Of a stretch of 5,089 nucleotides of DNA, positions 1 to 5,068 are shown one piece after another. Source of the stretch: an uncultured Selenomonadaceae bacterium (lineage in GTDB: Bacteria; Bacillota; Negativicutes; Selenomonadales; Selenomonadaceae); assembly GCA_905235425.1 (NCBI GenBank), contig CAJOKY010000190.1, positions 1 through 5,089 of the forward strand, given 5' to 3'. Every line of letters starts with the position of its first letter. Position 1 is the stretch's first letter. Both the position numbers and the translations under genes were made by a program. The notes beneath the pieces are model-generated. The model saw only the letters and a program-made list of their open reading frames with translations, made no database searches and was not told the DNA's origin.

Positions 1-1
1 A

Positions 2-355
2 GAATTTGCACGTTTGCCTGCAGTAGATATTATTTTTGTCACGACGGACGACGGCAGTTATCATTACGGGCGGAAAGGTTTTGCAACGGATTATCTGCCG
101 GAAATTTTGTCTTCCGATAAATATTCTGCGGTTTATACGTGCGGTCCCGACGTTATGATGTACGGCACGGCGCTTGAGGCTATTGCCGGCGGCTTGCACT
201 GTGAAATTTGTTTTGAACGGCGTATGGCTTGCGGTCTTGGCGCGTGTTTAAGCTGTTCGATTGAAACGGTGAATGGGCGTAAAAAAGTTTGCAAGGACGG
301 CCCCGTATTTGATGCACGTGACTTCATAGAGCCGGAAAATATTTTGGGGAATTAG
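2..355 (+). CDS. pyrK: Dihydroorotate dehydrogenase B electron-transfer subunit, C-terminal part (5' truncated by window)
   Basis: PyrK carries electrons from the catalytic subunit PyrD to NAD+ using FAD and a 2Fe-2S cluster, in the fourth step of de novo pyrimidine synthesis in the cytoplasm. The frame is open from base 2, so the gene begins upstream; about 117 codons are visible of the roughly 250-260 usual for the family. Seen directly are the end of the ferredoxin-reductase NAD-binding module (YTCGPDVMM, bases 134-160) and the cluster cysteines in the pattern C-x4-C-x2-C-x11-C, at codons starting 230, 245, 254 and 290, preceded by ERRMACG. The TTG at 14 is internal to the reading frame and is not a plausible start. 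The matching pyrD lies downstream on the same strand but is separated by an unrelated flavoprotein gene, whereas the two subunit genes are usually adjacent. Identification is secure from the cysteine spacing and the context. Confidence 0.95.
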   Translation, partial: EFARLPAVDIIFVTTDDGSYHYGRKGFATDYLPEILSSDKYSAVYTCGPDVMMYGTALEAIAGGLHCEICFERRMACGLGACLSCSIETVNGRKKVCKDGPVFDARDFIEPENILGN

Positions 356-358
356 ATT

Positions 359-428
359 GTAGAGGGTAGATAGTAGAGGGTAGATTTTCCTCCCCTACCT
401 CCTACATTCTACTCCCTACCCCCTGCTA
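359..428. repeat. Inverted array of 7-base repeats forming an imperfect hairpin
   Basis: The gap between pyrK and the flavoprotein gene is built almost wholly of 7-base units. The left arm (359-386) alternates GTAGAGG and GTAGATA/GTAGATT, making two 14-base units that match at 13 of 14 positions. After a short T/C-rich spacer, the right arm (394-428) runs in the complementary sense as CCTACCT, CCTACAT, TCTACTC, CCTACCC and CCTGCTA. Bases 359-383 can pair with 395-419 at 19 of 25 positions around an 11-base loop. The Shine-Dalgarno site of the next gene (AGGAGAG, 430-436) lies just outside the hairpin. The structure could act on the mRNA as an attenuator or processing site, or be a dispersed repeat that merely landed here. 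There is no U-tract after the stem, so it is not a standard terminator. Confidence 0.8.
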
Positions 429-444
429 TAGGAGAGCTTAAAAA

Positions 445-1092
445 ATGAAAAAAATTATTCTTGTCAATGGAAGTCCACGTAAAAACGGCAATACGGCTGA
501 ACTTCTCAAAAACGCCGCTAAAGGTGCGCAGGACGCCGGTGCAGATGCCGCGATTATCAATCTGTACGCGCTGAATTTCAAAGGCTGTACCAGTTGCTTT
601 TACTGCAAGATGAAAAGCAAGCCGCACGGTACCTGCGCGATGAAAGACGACTTGTCGCCGGTACTTGAGGCTGTTAAAGCCGCAGACGCCATTATTATGG
701 GTGCGCCAATTTACTTTATGAACATTTCCGCAGGTATGGTAGCCTTCATTGAGCGCCTTTTCTTCTCAAACTACATTTACAGCGCCGAAATTCCGACCGT
801 ATTTCCAAAAAAACTTCCCAGCGCCTTTTTCTACACCATGAATATGACCGAAAGTCATTGGGATCAATTCAGTATGGCGCAACGTTTCGGTATGTACGAA
901 GGTTTCACGGAAAGAATTTTAGGCGTTAAACCTAAAATTTTGCACGCTTTCAATACCGTGCAGTTTAAAGATTATTCAAAGTACGAGTCTTCGATTTTCA
1001 ATGCAGAGGAGAAATTTGCATACCGCGAAAAAAATTGGGCGGCGCAGTGCGAAGACGCTTATAAAATCGGTCGTGAATTAGTTTCAGATTGA
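445..1092 (+). CDS. Flavodoxin-fold NAD(P)H-dependent oxidoreductase, iron-sulfur-flavoprotein-like
   Basis: This 215-residue protein belongs to the NADPH-dependent FMN reductase / iron-sulfur flavoprotein group; its substrate cannot be told from sequence. Seen directly are the N-terminal beta strand and FMN-phosphate loop (GSPRKNGNT, residues 9-17), a cysteine group at 48, 51, 54 and 64 (C-x2-C-x2-C-x9-C), and the second flavin-site segment GAPIYFMNISAGMVAFIERL (residues 86-105). Iron-sulfur flavoproteins bind a 4Fe-4S cluster through a compact C-x2-C-x2-C-x4-7-C motif. The last gap here is longer, so cluster binding is possible but unproven. There is no signal peptide or membrane segment, so it should be cytoplasmic. 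The ATG at 445 follows AGGAGAG by 8 bases. The gene sits 89 bases after pyrK and 10 before pyrD, so it probably shares their transcript. A role in redox chemistry tied to PyrDK is conceivable but only inferred from position. Confidence 0.88.
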   Translation: MKKIILVNGSPRKNGNTAELLKNAAKGAQDAGADAAIINLYALNFKGCTSCFYCKMKSKPHGTCAMKDDLSPVLEAVKAADAIIMGAPIYFMNISAGMVAFIERLFFSNYIYSAEIPTVFPKKLPSAFFYTMNMTESHWDQFSMAQRFGMYEGFTERILGVKPKILHAFNTVQFKDYSKYESSIFNAEEKFAYREKNWAAQCEDAYKIGRELVSD

Positions 1093-1102
1093 GGAAATTT
1101 GA

Positions 1103-2011
1103 ATGAGTGAACTTTTAAAAACTGAAATTTGCGGCATCAAAATGAATACGCCGATACTTGCCGCGTCGGGAACTTTTGGTTTCGGTGAAGAATACGAAAA
1201 CTTCGTAGACCTTCAAAGACTCGGCGGCGTTATGGTCAAATGCATTACTCTCAAGCCGCGCAGTGGCAATGAAGGCATTAGAATTGCTGAAACGCCTATG
1301 GGTATGTTAAACTCTATCGGTCTTGAAAATCCCGGCGTCGAAAAATTTTTATCAGAAATTCTGCCGCGCATTAAAAAATACAATATGAATGTCATCGTAA
1401 ATATCAGCGGTTCAAGCGTCGAAGATTACGGCGAACTGGCTAAGCTTTTAAATGTTGACGGCGTGGCGGCATTGGAATTGAACATTTCCTGTCCAAACGT
1501 GAAAGACGGCGGAATTATTTTCGGCACTGATCCTAAGGCGGCGTTTGAAGTCACGGCGGAGGCTAAAAAAAATACCGATAAGCCGGTTATTGTCAAACTT
1601 AGTCCAAATGTCACGGACATTACCGAAATTGCACTTGCCGCTGAATCTGCCGGCGCTGACTGCCTGTCGCTGATTAATACGCTTATGGGCATGCAAATTA
1701 ACATTGAAACCTTTAAACCGACGCTCGGCAATATTACCGGCGGTCTTTCCGGCTCGGCAATTAAGCCTGTCGCCGTTCGTATGGTTTACCAAGTTGCTCG
1801 CGCTGTTAAAATTCCGATTATCGGCATGGGCGGTATTCGTACCTGCGCGGACGCGGCGGAATTTTTCTTAGCCGGTGCCTCTGCCGTCGCTGTCGGTACT
1901 GCCAATTTCGCTGACCCTAACATTATGATGAAAATTATTGCTGACTTGGAAAAATATTTACAGCGTCATAAGCTTAACAATATCGCGGAGCTTGTTGGCA
2001 AGGTTAAGTAA
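1103..2011 (+). CDS. pyrD: Dihydroorotate dehydrogenase B (NAD+), catalytic subunit
   Basis: PyrD class 1B oxidises dihydroorotate to orotate on FMN and partners with PyrK in a cytoplasmic heterotetramer. The 302-residue length is typical. The TIM-barrel signatures are present in order: PILAASGTFGFG (residues 17-28), the FMN lysine in VKCITLKPR (Lys46), NSIGLENPG (70-78), the active-site loop NISCPNVK with catalytic Cys130 (127-134), VKLSPNV with Lys165, and the phosphate-binding IGMGGI (240-245) followed by VGTANF (264-269). A catalytic cysteine rather than serine marks class 1 enzymes, and the presence of pyrK supports 1B. The ATG at 1103 has GAGG at 1091-1094, overlapping the stop codon of the preceding flavoprotein gene, which suggests translational coupling. 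Downstream one would expect pyrF or pyrE in many pyr operons; instead a DNA methyltransferase follows after 12 bases. Confidence 0.97.
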   Translation: MSELLKTEICGIKMNTPILAASGTFGFGEEYENFVDLQRLGGVMVKCITLKPRSGNEGIRIAETPMGMLNSIGLENPGVEKFLSEILPRIKKYNMNVIVNISGSSVEDYGELAKLLNVDGVAALELNISCPNVKDGGIIFGTDPKAAFEVTAEAKKNTDKPVIVKLSPNVTDITEIALAAESAGADCLSLINTLMGMQINIETFKPTLGNITGGLSGSAIKPVAVRMVYQVARAVKIPIIGMGGIRTCADAAEFFLAGASAVAVGTANFADPNIMMKIIADLEKYLQRHKLNNIAELVGKVK

Positions 2012-2017
2012 GGAGGT
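2010..2017 (+). promoter_or_regulatory. Strong Shine-Dalgarno site for the TTG-initiated methyltransferase
   Basis: AAGGAGGT is a near-perfect complement of the 16S rRNA 3' end. It overlaps the last two bases of the pyrD stop codon and lies 6 bases before a TTG at 2024. It decides the TTG start for the methyltransferase, whose next residues (PTLNWIGKE) are the familiar N-terminus of this family. The overlap with the pyrD stop suggests coupled translation. Confidence 0.85.
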
Positions 2018-2023
2018 AAAATT

Positions 2024-3649
2024 TTGCCGACGTTAAATTGGATTGGTAAAGAAAAAGTTGTAAACTTCGCCGCTAAAGTCCCCGTACACGCCCTGAAACG
2101 CCTATACACGCACGGCAACCCCTCCGGCAATAAAATTATTCACGGTGACAATCTTACGGCGCTTAAATCGCTTATTCCGCTTTATGAAGGCAAGATTAAA
2201 TGCATTTACATTGATCCGCCGTATAACACCGGCAATGAAAATTGGGTGTACAATGATAACGTCAACTCGCCGCAAATTCAGAAATGGTTAGGTCAAGTTG
2301 TAGGTCGTGAAGGCGAAGATTTAACGCGGCATGACAAGTGGCTGTGTATGATGTACCCGCGTTTGAAATTGTTAAAGCAGTTACTTTCAGATGACGGCGC
2401 CATTTTCATCAGCATTGACGATAATGAAGTTGCCAACTTGAAATTAATATGCGACGAAATTTTTGGCATTCGGAATTTTGTAGCTCAACTTGTTTGGGAG
2501 AAAAAGAAAAAAGGAGCATTTCTTTCAAAAACGGTAACCAATATTAAAGAATATATTTTGGTCTATTGTAAATCAACAAATTCATTCGGTGGATTAATCG
2601 GAGCAATTAATCGTGACACTGAAACTTATCCTTGTATTAAAACAACTAATCCTCGTGGCATTAGAATTATTCCCAAAGGAACGCCGAGCAAGTATAAAGA
2701 AAAAAGTTATAAAATTGAAGCTAATACAAGAATAAGCGCCGGTAATATGGAATTGATATACTTGGACACGGCAATAATTGAAGACGGTATTTTGCAATTT
2801 GATGTACGGGTTGATAGTAATTGGATTTATCAGCAGAGTTCGATTGATGAATTTGCAACAAAACGTTTACTTTATTTAACTCAAGATCATTACATTAGAA
2901 GAATCGTAAATGAACAGCGAATAAAAATGCTGAAGGATTTGTTATTAAGAGTCGGCGCGGATGGTAGGTCTGAAAAAACATTTACTTATGATGAGAATTT
3001 AAATAATGGCGGTTGGGGTACAAATGAAGATGCCAACGAAGAACTTCATAAAATTCTCGGCAAACAATATGCTTTTGATTTTGCAAAACCTTCACGTTTG
3101 ATTGGTAAATTAATTCAAACCATATCGGATAAAAATTCCCTCGTACTTGACGCCTTTGCAGGTAGCGGCACAACTGCCCATGCCGTTATAAATCTCAATG
3201 CGGCGGACGGCGGCAATCGGCATTTTATATTGATAGAAATGGAACCTTACGCCGAGACGATAACTGCGGAGCGCGTGCGACGTGTCGGCGGAAATTTTGA
3301 TTATTATGAATTAGGCGAGCCGCTATTTGTGGAAGGTGACATAAATCCCGACGTCGATATTGAAGACATACGCGGCTACGTGTGGGCTATGGAAACTTCG
3401 ACGCCGTATGAAAAGCCCAATGCCGAAGACTGCGCGGCATTTTTAGGCGTGTATGAAGGCACGGCATTTTATTTTTATGAAGGCATATTGGACAGGGATT
3501 TTTTAGGTACGATGCGAACCCGCGCAGATTCGTATATAATTTTTGCCGAGAGTTGCGCGGTAGACGAAGAATTTTTGAGAAAATATAAAATTGAATTTAA
3601 AAAAATACCGCGCGACATCTCCAAAATTTGGATTGATGCCGAGCAGTAA
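2024..3649 (+). CDS. Type III-like Mod DNA methyltransferase (beta class, N6-adenine/N4-cytosine), no Res partner in the window
   Basis: This 541-residue protein should transfer a methyl group from S-adenosylmethionine to an adenine (or the N4 of a cytosine) in a specific DNA site. The catalytic motif IV, DPPY (residues 64-67, in IYIDPPYNTGN), comes before the AdoMet-binding motif I, FAGSGTT (378-384). That order defines the beta class used by Type III Mod subunits. Between them lie GAIFISIDDNEVANL (125-139) and the presumed target-recognition region (about 160-350). The C-terminal part (about 440-541, ending IPRDISKIWIDAEQ) resembles that of Mod proteins normally followed by a DEAD-box Res subunit. 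No res gene is here: a small regulator and the convergent ruvB follow. The gene uses TTG as start and is 12 bases from pyrD, so it is likely co-transcribed with pyr genes. Bases about 2490-3130 are markedly AT-richer than both ends. The recognition sequence and the methylated base cannot be predicted. The frame is intact, so it may be an active solitary methylase. Confidence 0.92.
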   Translation: MPTLNWIGKEKVVNFAAKVPVHALKRLYTHGNPSGNKIIHGDNLTALKSLIPLYEGKIKCIYIDPPYNTGNENWVYNDNVNSPQIQKWLGQVVGREGEDLTRHDKWLCMMYPRLKLLKQLLSDDGAIFISIDDNEVANLKLICDEIFGIRNFVAQLVWEKKKKGAFLSKTVTNIKEYILVYCKSTNSFGGLIGAINRDTETYPCIKTTNPRGIRIIPKGTPSKYKEKSYKIEANTRISAGNMELIYLDTAIIEDGILQFDVRVDSNWIYQQSSIDEFATKRLLYLTQDHYIRRIVNEQRIKMLKDLLLRVGADGRSEKTFTYDENLNNGGWGTNEDANEELHKILGKQYAFDFAKPSRLIGKLIQTISDKNSLVLDAFAGSGTTAHAVINLNAADGGNRHFILIEMEPYAETITAERVRRVGGNFDYYELGEPLFVEGDINPDVDIEDIRGYVWAMETSTPYEKPNAEDCAAFLGVYEGTAFYFYEGILDRDFLGTMRTRADSYIIFAESCAVDEEFLRKYKIEFKKIPRDISKIWIDAEQ

Positions 3650-3680
3650 AAATTAATCTTCAAAGTCGAACAGTTTTTGT
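3599..3680. repeat. 82-base direct repeat, copy 1 (mod tail plus ruvB tail)
   Basis: This segment matches 3922-4003 at 79 of 82 positions (differences at 3619, 3639 and 3645). Its left part is the authentic end of the methyltransferase gene; its right part, from 3653, is a remnant of the end of ruvB on the - strand. The offset between copies is 323 bases and the regulator gene lies between them. Homology may continue to about 3686 if a 14-base deletion is allowed, because the GTAC that follows resembles ruvB sequence one tandem unit further on (4016-4019). Confidence 0.95.
3653..3680 (-). pseudogene. Fragment of the ruvB 3' end
   Basis: Read on the - strand, this piece encodes QKLFDFED followed by a stop codon, identical to the last residues of the intact ruvB whose stop is at 3976-3978. 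It lacks everything upstream, so it is a relic of a duplicated gene end. It shows that the sequence now before the regulator gene once lay next to ruvB, or was copied from there. Confidence 0.85.
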
Positions 3681-3698
3681 ACTTGGGGAGTTATAGAA

Positions 3699-3917
3699 AT
3701 GATTTTGAATGAACGACTGAAAAAACTTCGTTTACAGAATGGTGTTACTCAAAAAGCGATTGCCGAAGGAATTGGTGTAACTTCTGTATCTGTACAACGT
3801 TTTGAATACGGTACTGCTAGACCTAAGCTTGATACTGTCATTAAGCTTGCTGATTTTTTTAACGTGTCAACCGATTATCTGCTTGGGCGCAGTGACAATC
3901 CGGCGCGTTTGCAATAG
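3699..3917 (+). CDS. Small XRE-family (Cro/CI-type) helix-turn-helix regulator
   Basis: This 72-residue protein consists of little more than one HTH_3 DNA-binding domain. LNERLKKLRLQNGVTQ (3-18) is helix 1 and the start of helix 2. The helix-turn-helix follows, with TQKAIAEGIG (17-26) and the recognition helix in VTSVSVQRFEYG (27-38). PKLDTVIKLADFFNVSTDYLLG (42-63) completes the five-helix fold. No second ligand-binding or protease domain is present, so it probably acts as a dimeric repressor or activator; the targets are unknown. The ATG at 3699 follows GGGGAG (3685-3690) by 8 bases. It lies 49 bases after the methyltransferase, in the same direction, and converges on ruvB 58 bases away. Direct repeats on both sides suggest it arrived or was trapped as a unit. 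Single-domain regulators of this size occur in phages, in mobile elements and as control proteins of restriction-modification systems; no choice between these can be made here. Confidence 0.9.
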   Translation: MILNERLKKLRLQNGVTQKAIAEGIGVTSVSVQRFEYGTARPKLDTVIKLADFFNVSTDYLLGRSDNPARLQ

Positions 3918-3921
3918 CGCG

Positions 3922-3969
3922 AAAAAAATACCGCGCGACATTTCCAAAATTTGGATTGATGACGAGCGG
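3922..3969 (-). terminator. Candidate Rho-independent terminator for ruvB
   Basis: Just after the ruvB stop, the - strand reads CCGCTCG (3969-3963), an apical segment containing the short inverted repeat CCAAA-TTTGG (3944-3954), then CGCGCGG (3937-3931) and TATTTTTTT. The outer stem pairs at 6 of 7 positions. The 25-base loop is long, which weakens the call, but the inner pairing shortens it and the U-tract is good. The same bases form the mod-tail remnant on the + strand. Confidence 0.45.
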
Positions 3970-3972
3970 TAA
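3922..3972 (+). pseudogene. Fragment of a mod-type methyltransferase 3' end
   Basis: In frame, this encodes KKIPRDISKIWIDDER and a stop, against KKIPRDISKIWIDAEQ in the intact gene. Of the three nucleotide differences from copy 1, one is silent and two change residues (Ala to Asp, Gln to Arg). No upstream coding sequence or start accompanies it, so it is a relic. The differences could be drift after duplication, or they could mean the remnant came from a slightly different mod allele. Confidence 0.85.
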
Positions 3973-3975
3973 AAA

Positions 3976-5010
3976 TTAATCTTCAAAGTCGAACAGTTTT
4001 TGTTGAACAGTCTTTGTACCCGGATAAGTCACGCCCAAATGATTGTAACCTGCCTCAGTTACGACGCGACCGCGCGGCGTGCGCATGATAAAGCCGAGTT
4101 GCAAAAGGTAGGGTTCGTAAATATCCTCAATAGTTTCACGTGTTTCACTGATAGACGCGGCGATAGTCTCAAGACCAACGGGACCGCCGCGAAATTTTTT
4201 TATCATGGCGTCAAGCATACGCCTATCGGTATGATCAAGCCCCGCGCTGTCAACTTCAAGCGCTTGCAATGCACGGGCGGCAACTTCTTCAGAAATTTTC
4301 GCAGTGCCTTCAACCTCTGCAAAATCGCGAACTCTTTTCAAAAGTCTGTTGGCAATGCGCGGCGTACCGCGAGACCTGCGGGCAATTTCTTCAGCGCCTT
4401 CAGCGTCAATCGTTATATGAAGAATCTGCGCGGCGCGGGTGATAATTTCTTTAAGCGCGTCGACCGAATAATATTCAAGCCGCGAAATGACGCCGAATCT
4501 GTCACGTAACGGCGGGGATAATGCGCCTGCCTTTGTAGTTGCACCAATCAATGTAAACGGCGCAATGTCAAGGCGAATACTGCGCGCGCTGGGACCTTTG
4601 CCAATTATAATGTCAAGCGCAAAATCTTCCATAGCCGAATACAAAATTTCTTCAACCTGCCGACTAAGCCGGTGAATCTCGTCGATAAATAAAACGTCGC
4701 GCTCCTGCAAATTCGTAAGCAAGGCGGCTAAATCGCCGGACCTTTCAATAGCGGGGCCGGAAGTAGGGCGGAAGTTCACGCCTAATTCATTTGCGATAAT
4801 CCCTGCCAAAGTGGTTTTACCGAGTCCGGGCGGACCATAAAGTAAAACGTGGTCAAGCGCCTCACGCCGTGACATTGCCGCCTTTACGAAGACAGATAAA
4901 TTTTGTTTAGCCTTATCCTGTCCTATGTATTCTGCCAATCTGCGCGGACGTAAGCTGTACTGCCAATCGTCGGCGCTTTGTTCGTCCGTCGCAATAATTC
5001 TTTCGTCCAT
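3976..5010 (-). CDS. ruvB: Holliday junction branch-migration DNA helicase RuvB
   Basis: RuvB is the AAA+ hexameric motor that, with RuvA, drives branch migration of Holliday junctions in recombinational repair. The 344-residue length fits the family. Seen in order are LRPRRLAEYIGQ (20-31), Walker A GPPGLGKT (59-66), the RuvB-specific PTSGPAIER (82-90), Walker B LFIDEIHR (107-114), sensor 1 LIGATT (154-159), the arginine-finger region PLRDRFG (167-173, probably Arg171), sensor 2 RGTPRIANRLL (214-224, Arg218), and a C-terminal winged-helix domain with GFIMRTPRGRV (306-316). The start at 5010 is supported by AAGGAG 4 bases upstream and by the normal N-terminal length. No ruvA appears in the 79 bases upstream; it may lie beyond the window or elsewhere. 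The gene converges on the methyltransferase/regulator pair, and its 3' end is part of the 82-base duplication. Confidence 0.98.
   Translation of the reverse strand: MDERIIATDEQSADDWQYSLRPRRLAEYIGQDKAKQNLSVFVKAAMSRREALDHVLLYGPPGLGKTTLAGIIANELGVNFRPTSGPAIERSGDLAALLTNLQERDVLFIDEIHRLSRQVEEILYSAMEDFALDIIIGKGPSARSIRLDIAPFTLIGATTKAGALSPPLRDRFGVISRLEYYSVDALKEIITRAAQILHITIDAEGAEEIARRSRGTPRIANRLLKRVRDFAEVEGTAKISEEVAARALQALEVDSAGLDHTDRRMLDAMIKKFRGGPVGLETIAASISETRETIEDIYEPYLLQLGFIMRTPRGRVVTEAGYNHLGVTYPGTKTVQQKLFDFED
3991..4018. repeat. 14-base tandem near-repeat inside the ruvB 3' end
   Basis: Two adjacent 14-base units, GAACAGTTTTTGTT and GAACAGTCTTTGTA, match at 12 of 14 positions and encode part of the TVQQKLF segment of RuvB. 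In the duplicated relic at 3668-3681 there is a single unit that starts like the first and ends like the second, as expected if one unit was lost by slippage or recombination between the two. Confidence 0.7.
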
Positions 5011-5023
5011 AAAGCTCCTTTTT

Positions 5024-5066
5024 AGTAAGTAGTAAGTAGTGAGTAGTGAGTTAGTAAGTAGTCAAT
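5024..5066. repeat. Heptanucleotide tandem array upstream of ruvB (AGTAAGT type)
   Basis: Six 7-base units follow one another: AGTAAGT twice, AGTGAGT twice, then after one extra T, AGTAAGT and the degenerate AGTCAAT. The array ends 13 bases from the ruvB start codon and 3 bases before the AAGGAG ribosome-binding site. Period-7 short tandem repeats of this sort are known from cyanobacteria and are found between genes. Possible effects on ruvB transcription are open. Confidence 0.85.
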
Positions 5067-5068
5067 TT

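Larger units (their letters stand above)
3922..4003. repeat. 82-base direct repeat, copy 2 (mod-tail remnant plus true ruvB end)
   Basis: This is the second copy of the repeat at 3599-3680 (79/82 identical). Here the right part, from 3976, is the genuine 3' end of ruvB, while the left part is an orphaned methyltransferase tail. Both copies begin with a run of seven A residues. Upstream of that run the sequences differ completely (GAATTT in copy 1, AGCGCG in copy 2), so the left boundary is sharp. Confidence 0.95.

Noticed and set aside
14..355. TTG at 14 as the true start of a short ferredoxin-like protein
   Set aside because: The frame is open to the window edge, and the visible part matches the interior and C-terminus of PyrK, including the NAD-binding segment.
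359..428. CRISPR-like array
   Set aside because: The units are 7 bases with no spacers, which is simple tandem repetition and not repeat-spacer structure.
1426..1792. Two - strand open frames of 101 and 114 codons within pyrD
   Set aside because: They lie opposite the catalytic core of PyrD and show no family motifs or ribosome-binding sites.
2501..2512. A-rich tract (A5-G-A6) in mod as a phase-variation switch
   Set aside because: The tract is interrupted and short and encodes a lysine run; phase-variable mod genes usually carry longer uniform repeats.
3629..3657. Possible promoter (TTGGAT, 17 bases, ATTAAT) before the regulator
   Set aside because: Both boxes match consensus poorly, and the same bases occur in the second repeat copy where no + strand gene follows.
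3904..3921. CGCG...CGCG hairpin at the end of the regulator gene as a terminator
   Set aside because: The stem is only 4 bp, and on the + strand it is followed by A residues rather than U; on the - strand no T-tract follows.
4000..4509. 169-codon + strand open frame opposite ruvB
   Set aside because: It is antisense to a fully conserved RuvB coding region, has no recognisable domain and no good ribosome-binding site; it is a frame shadow.
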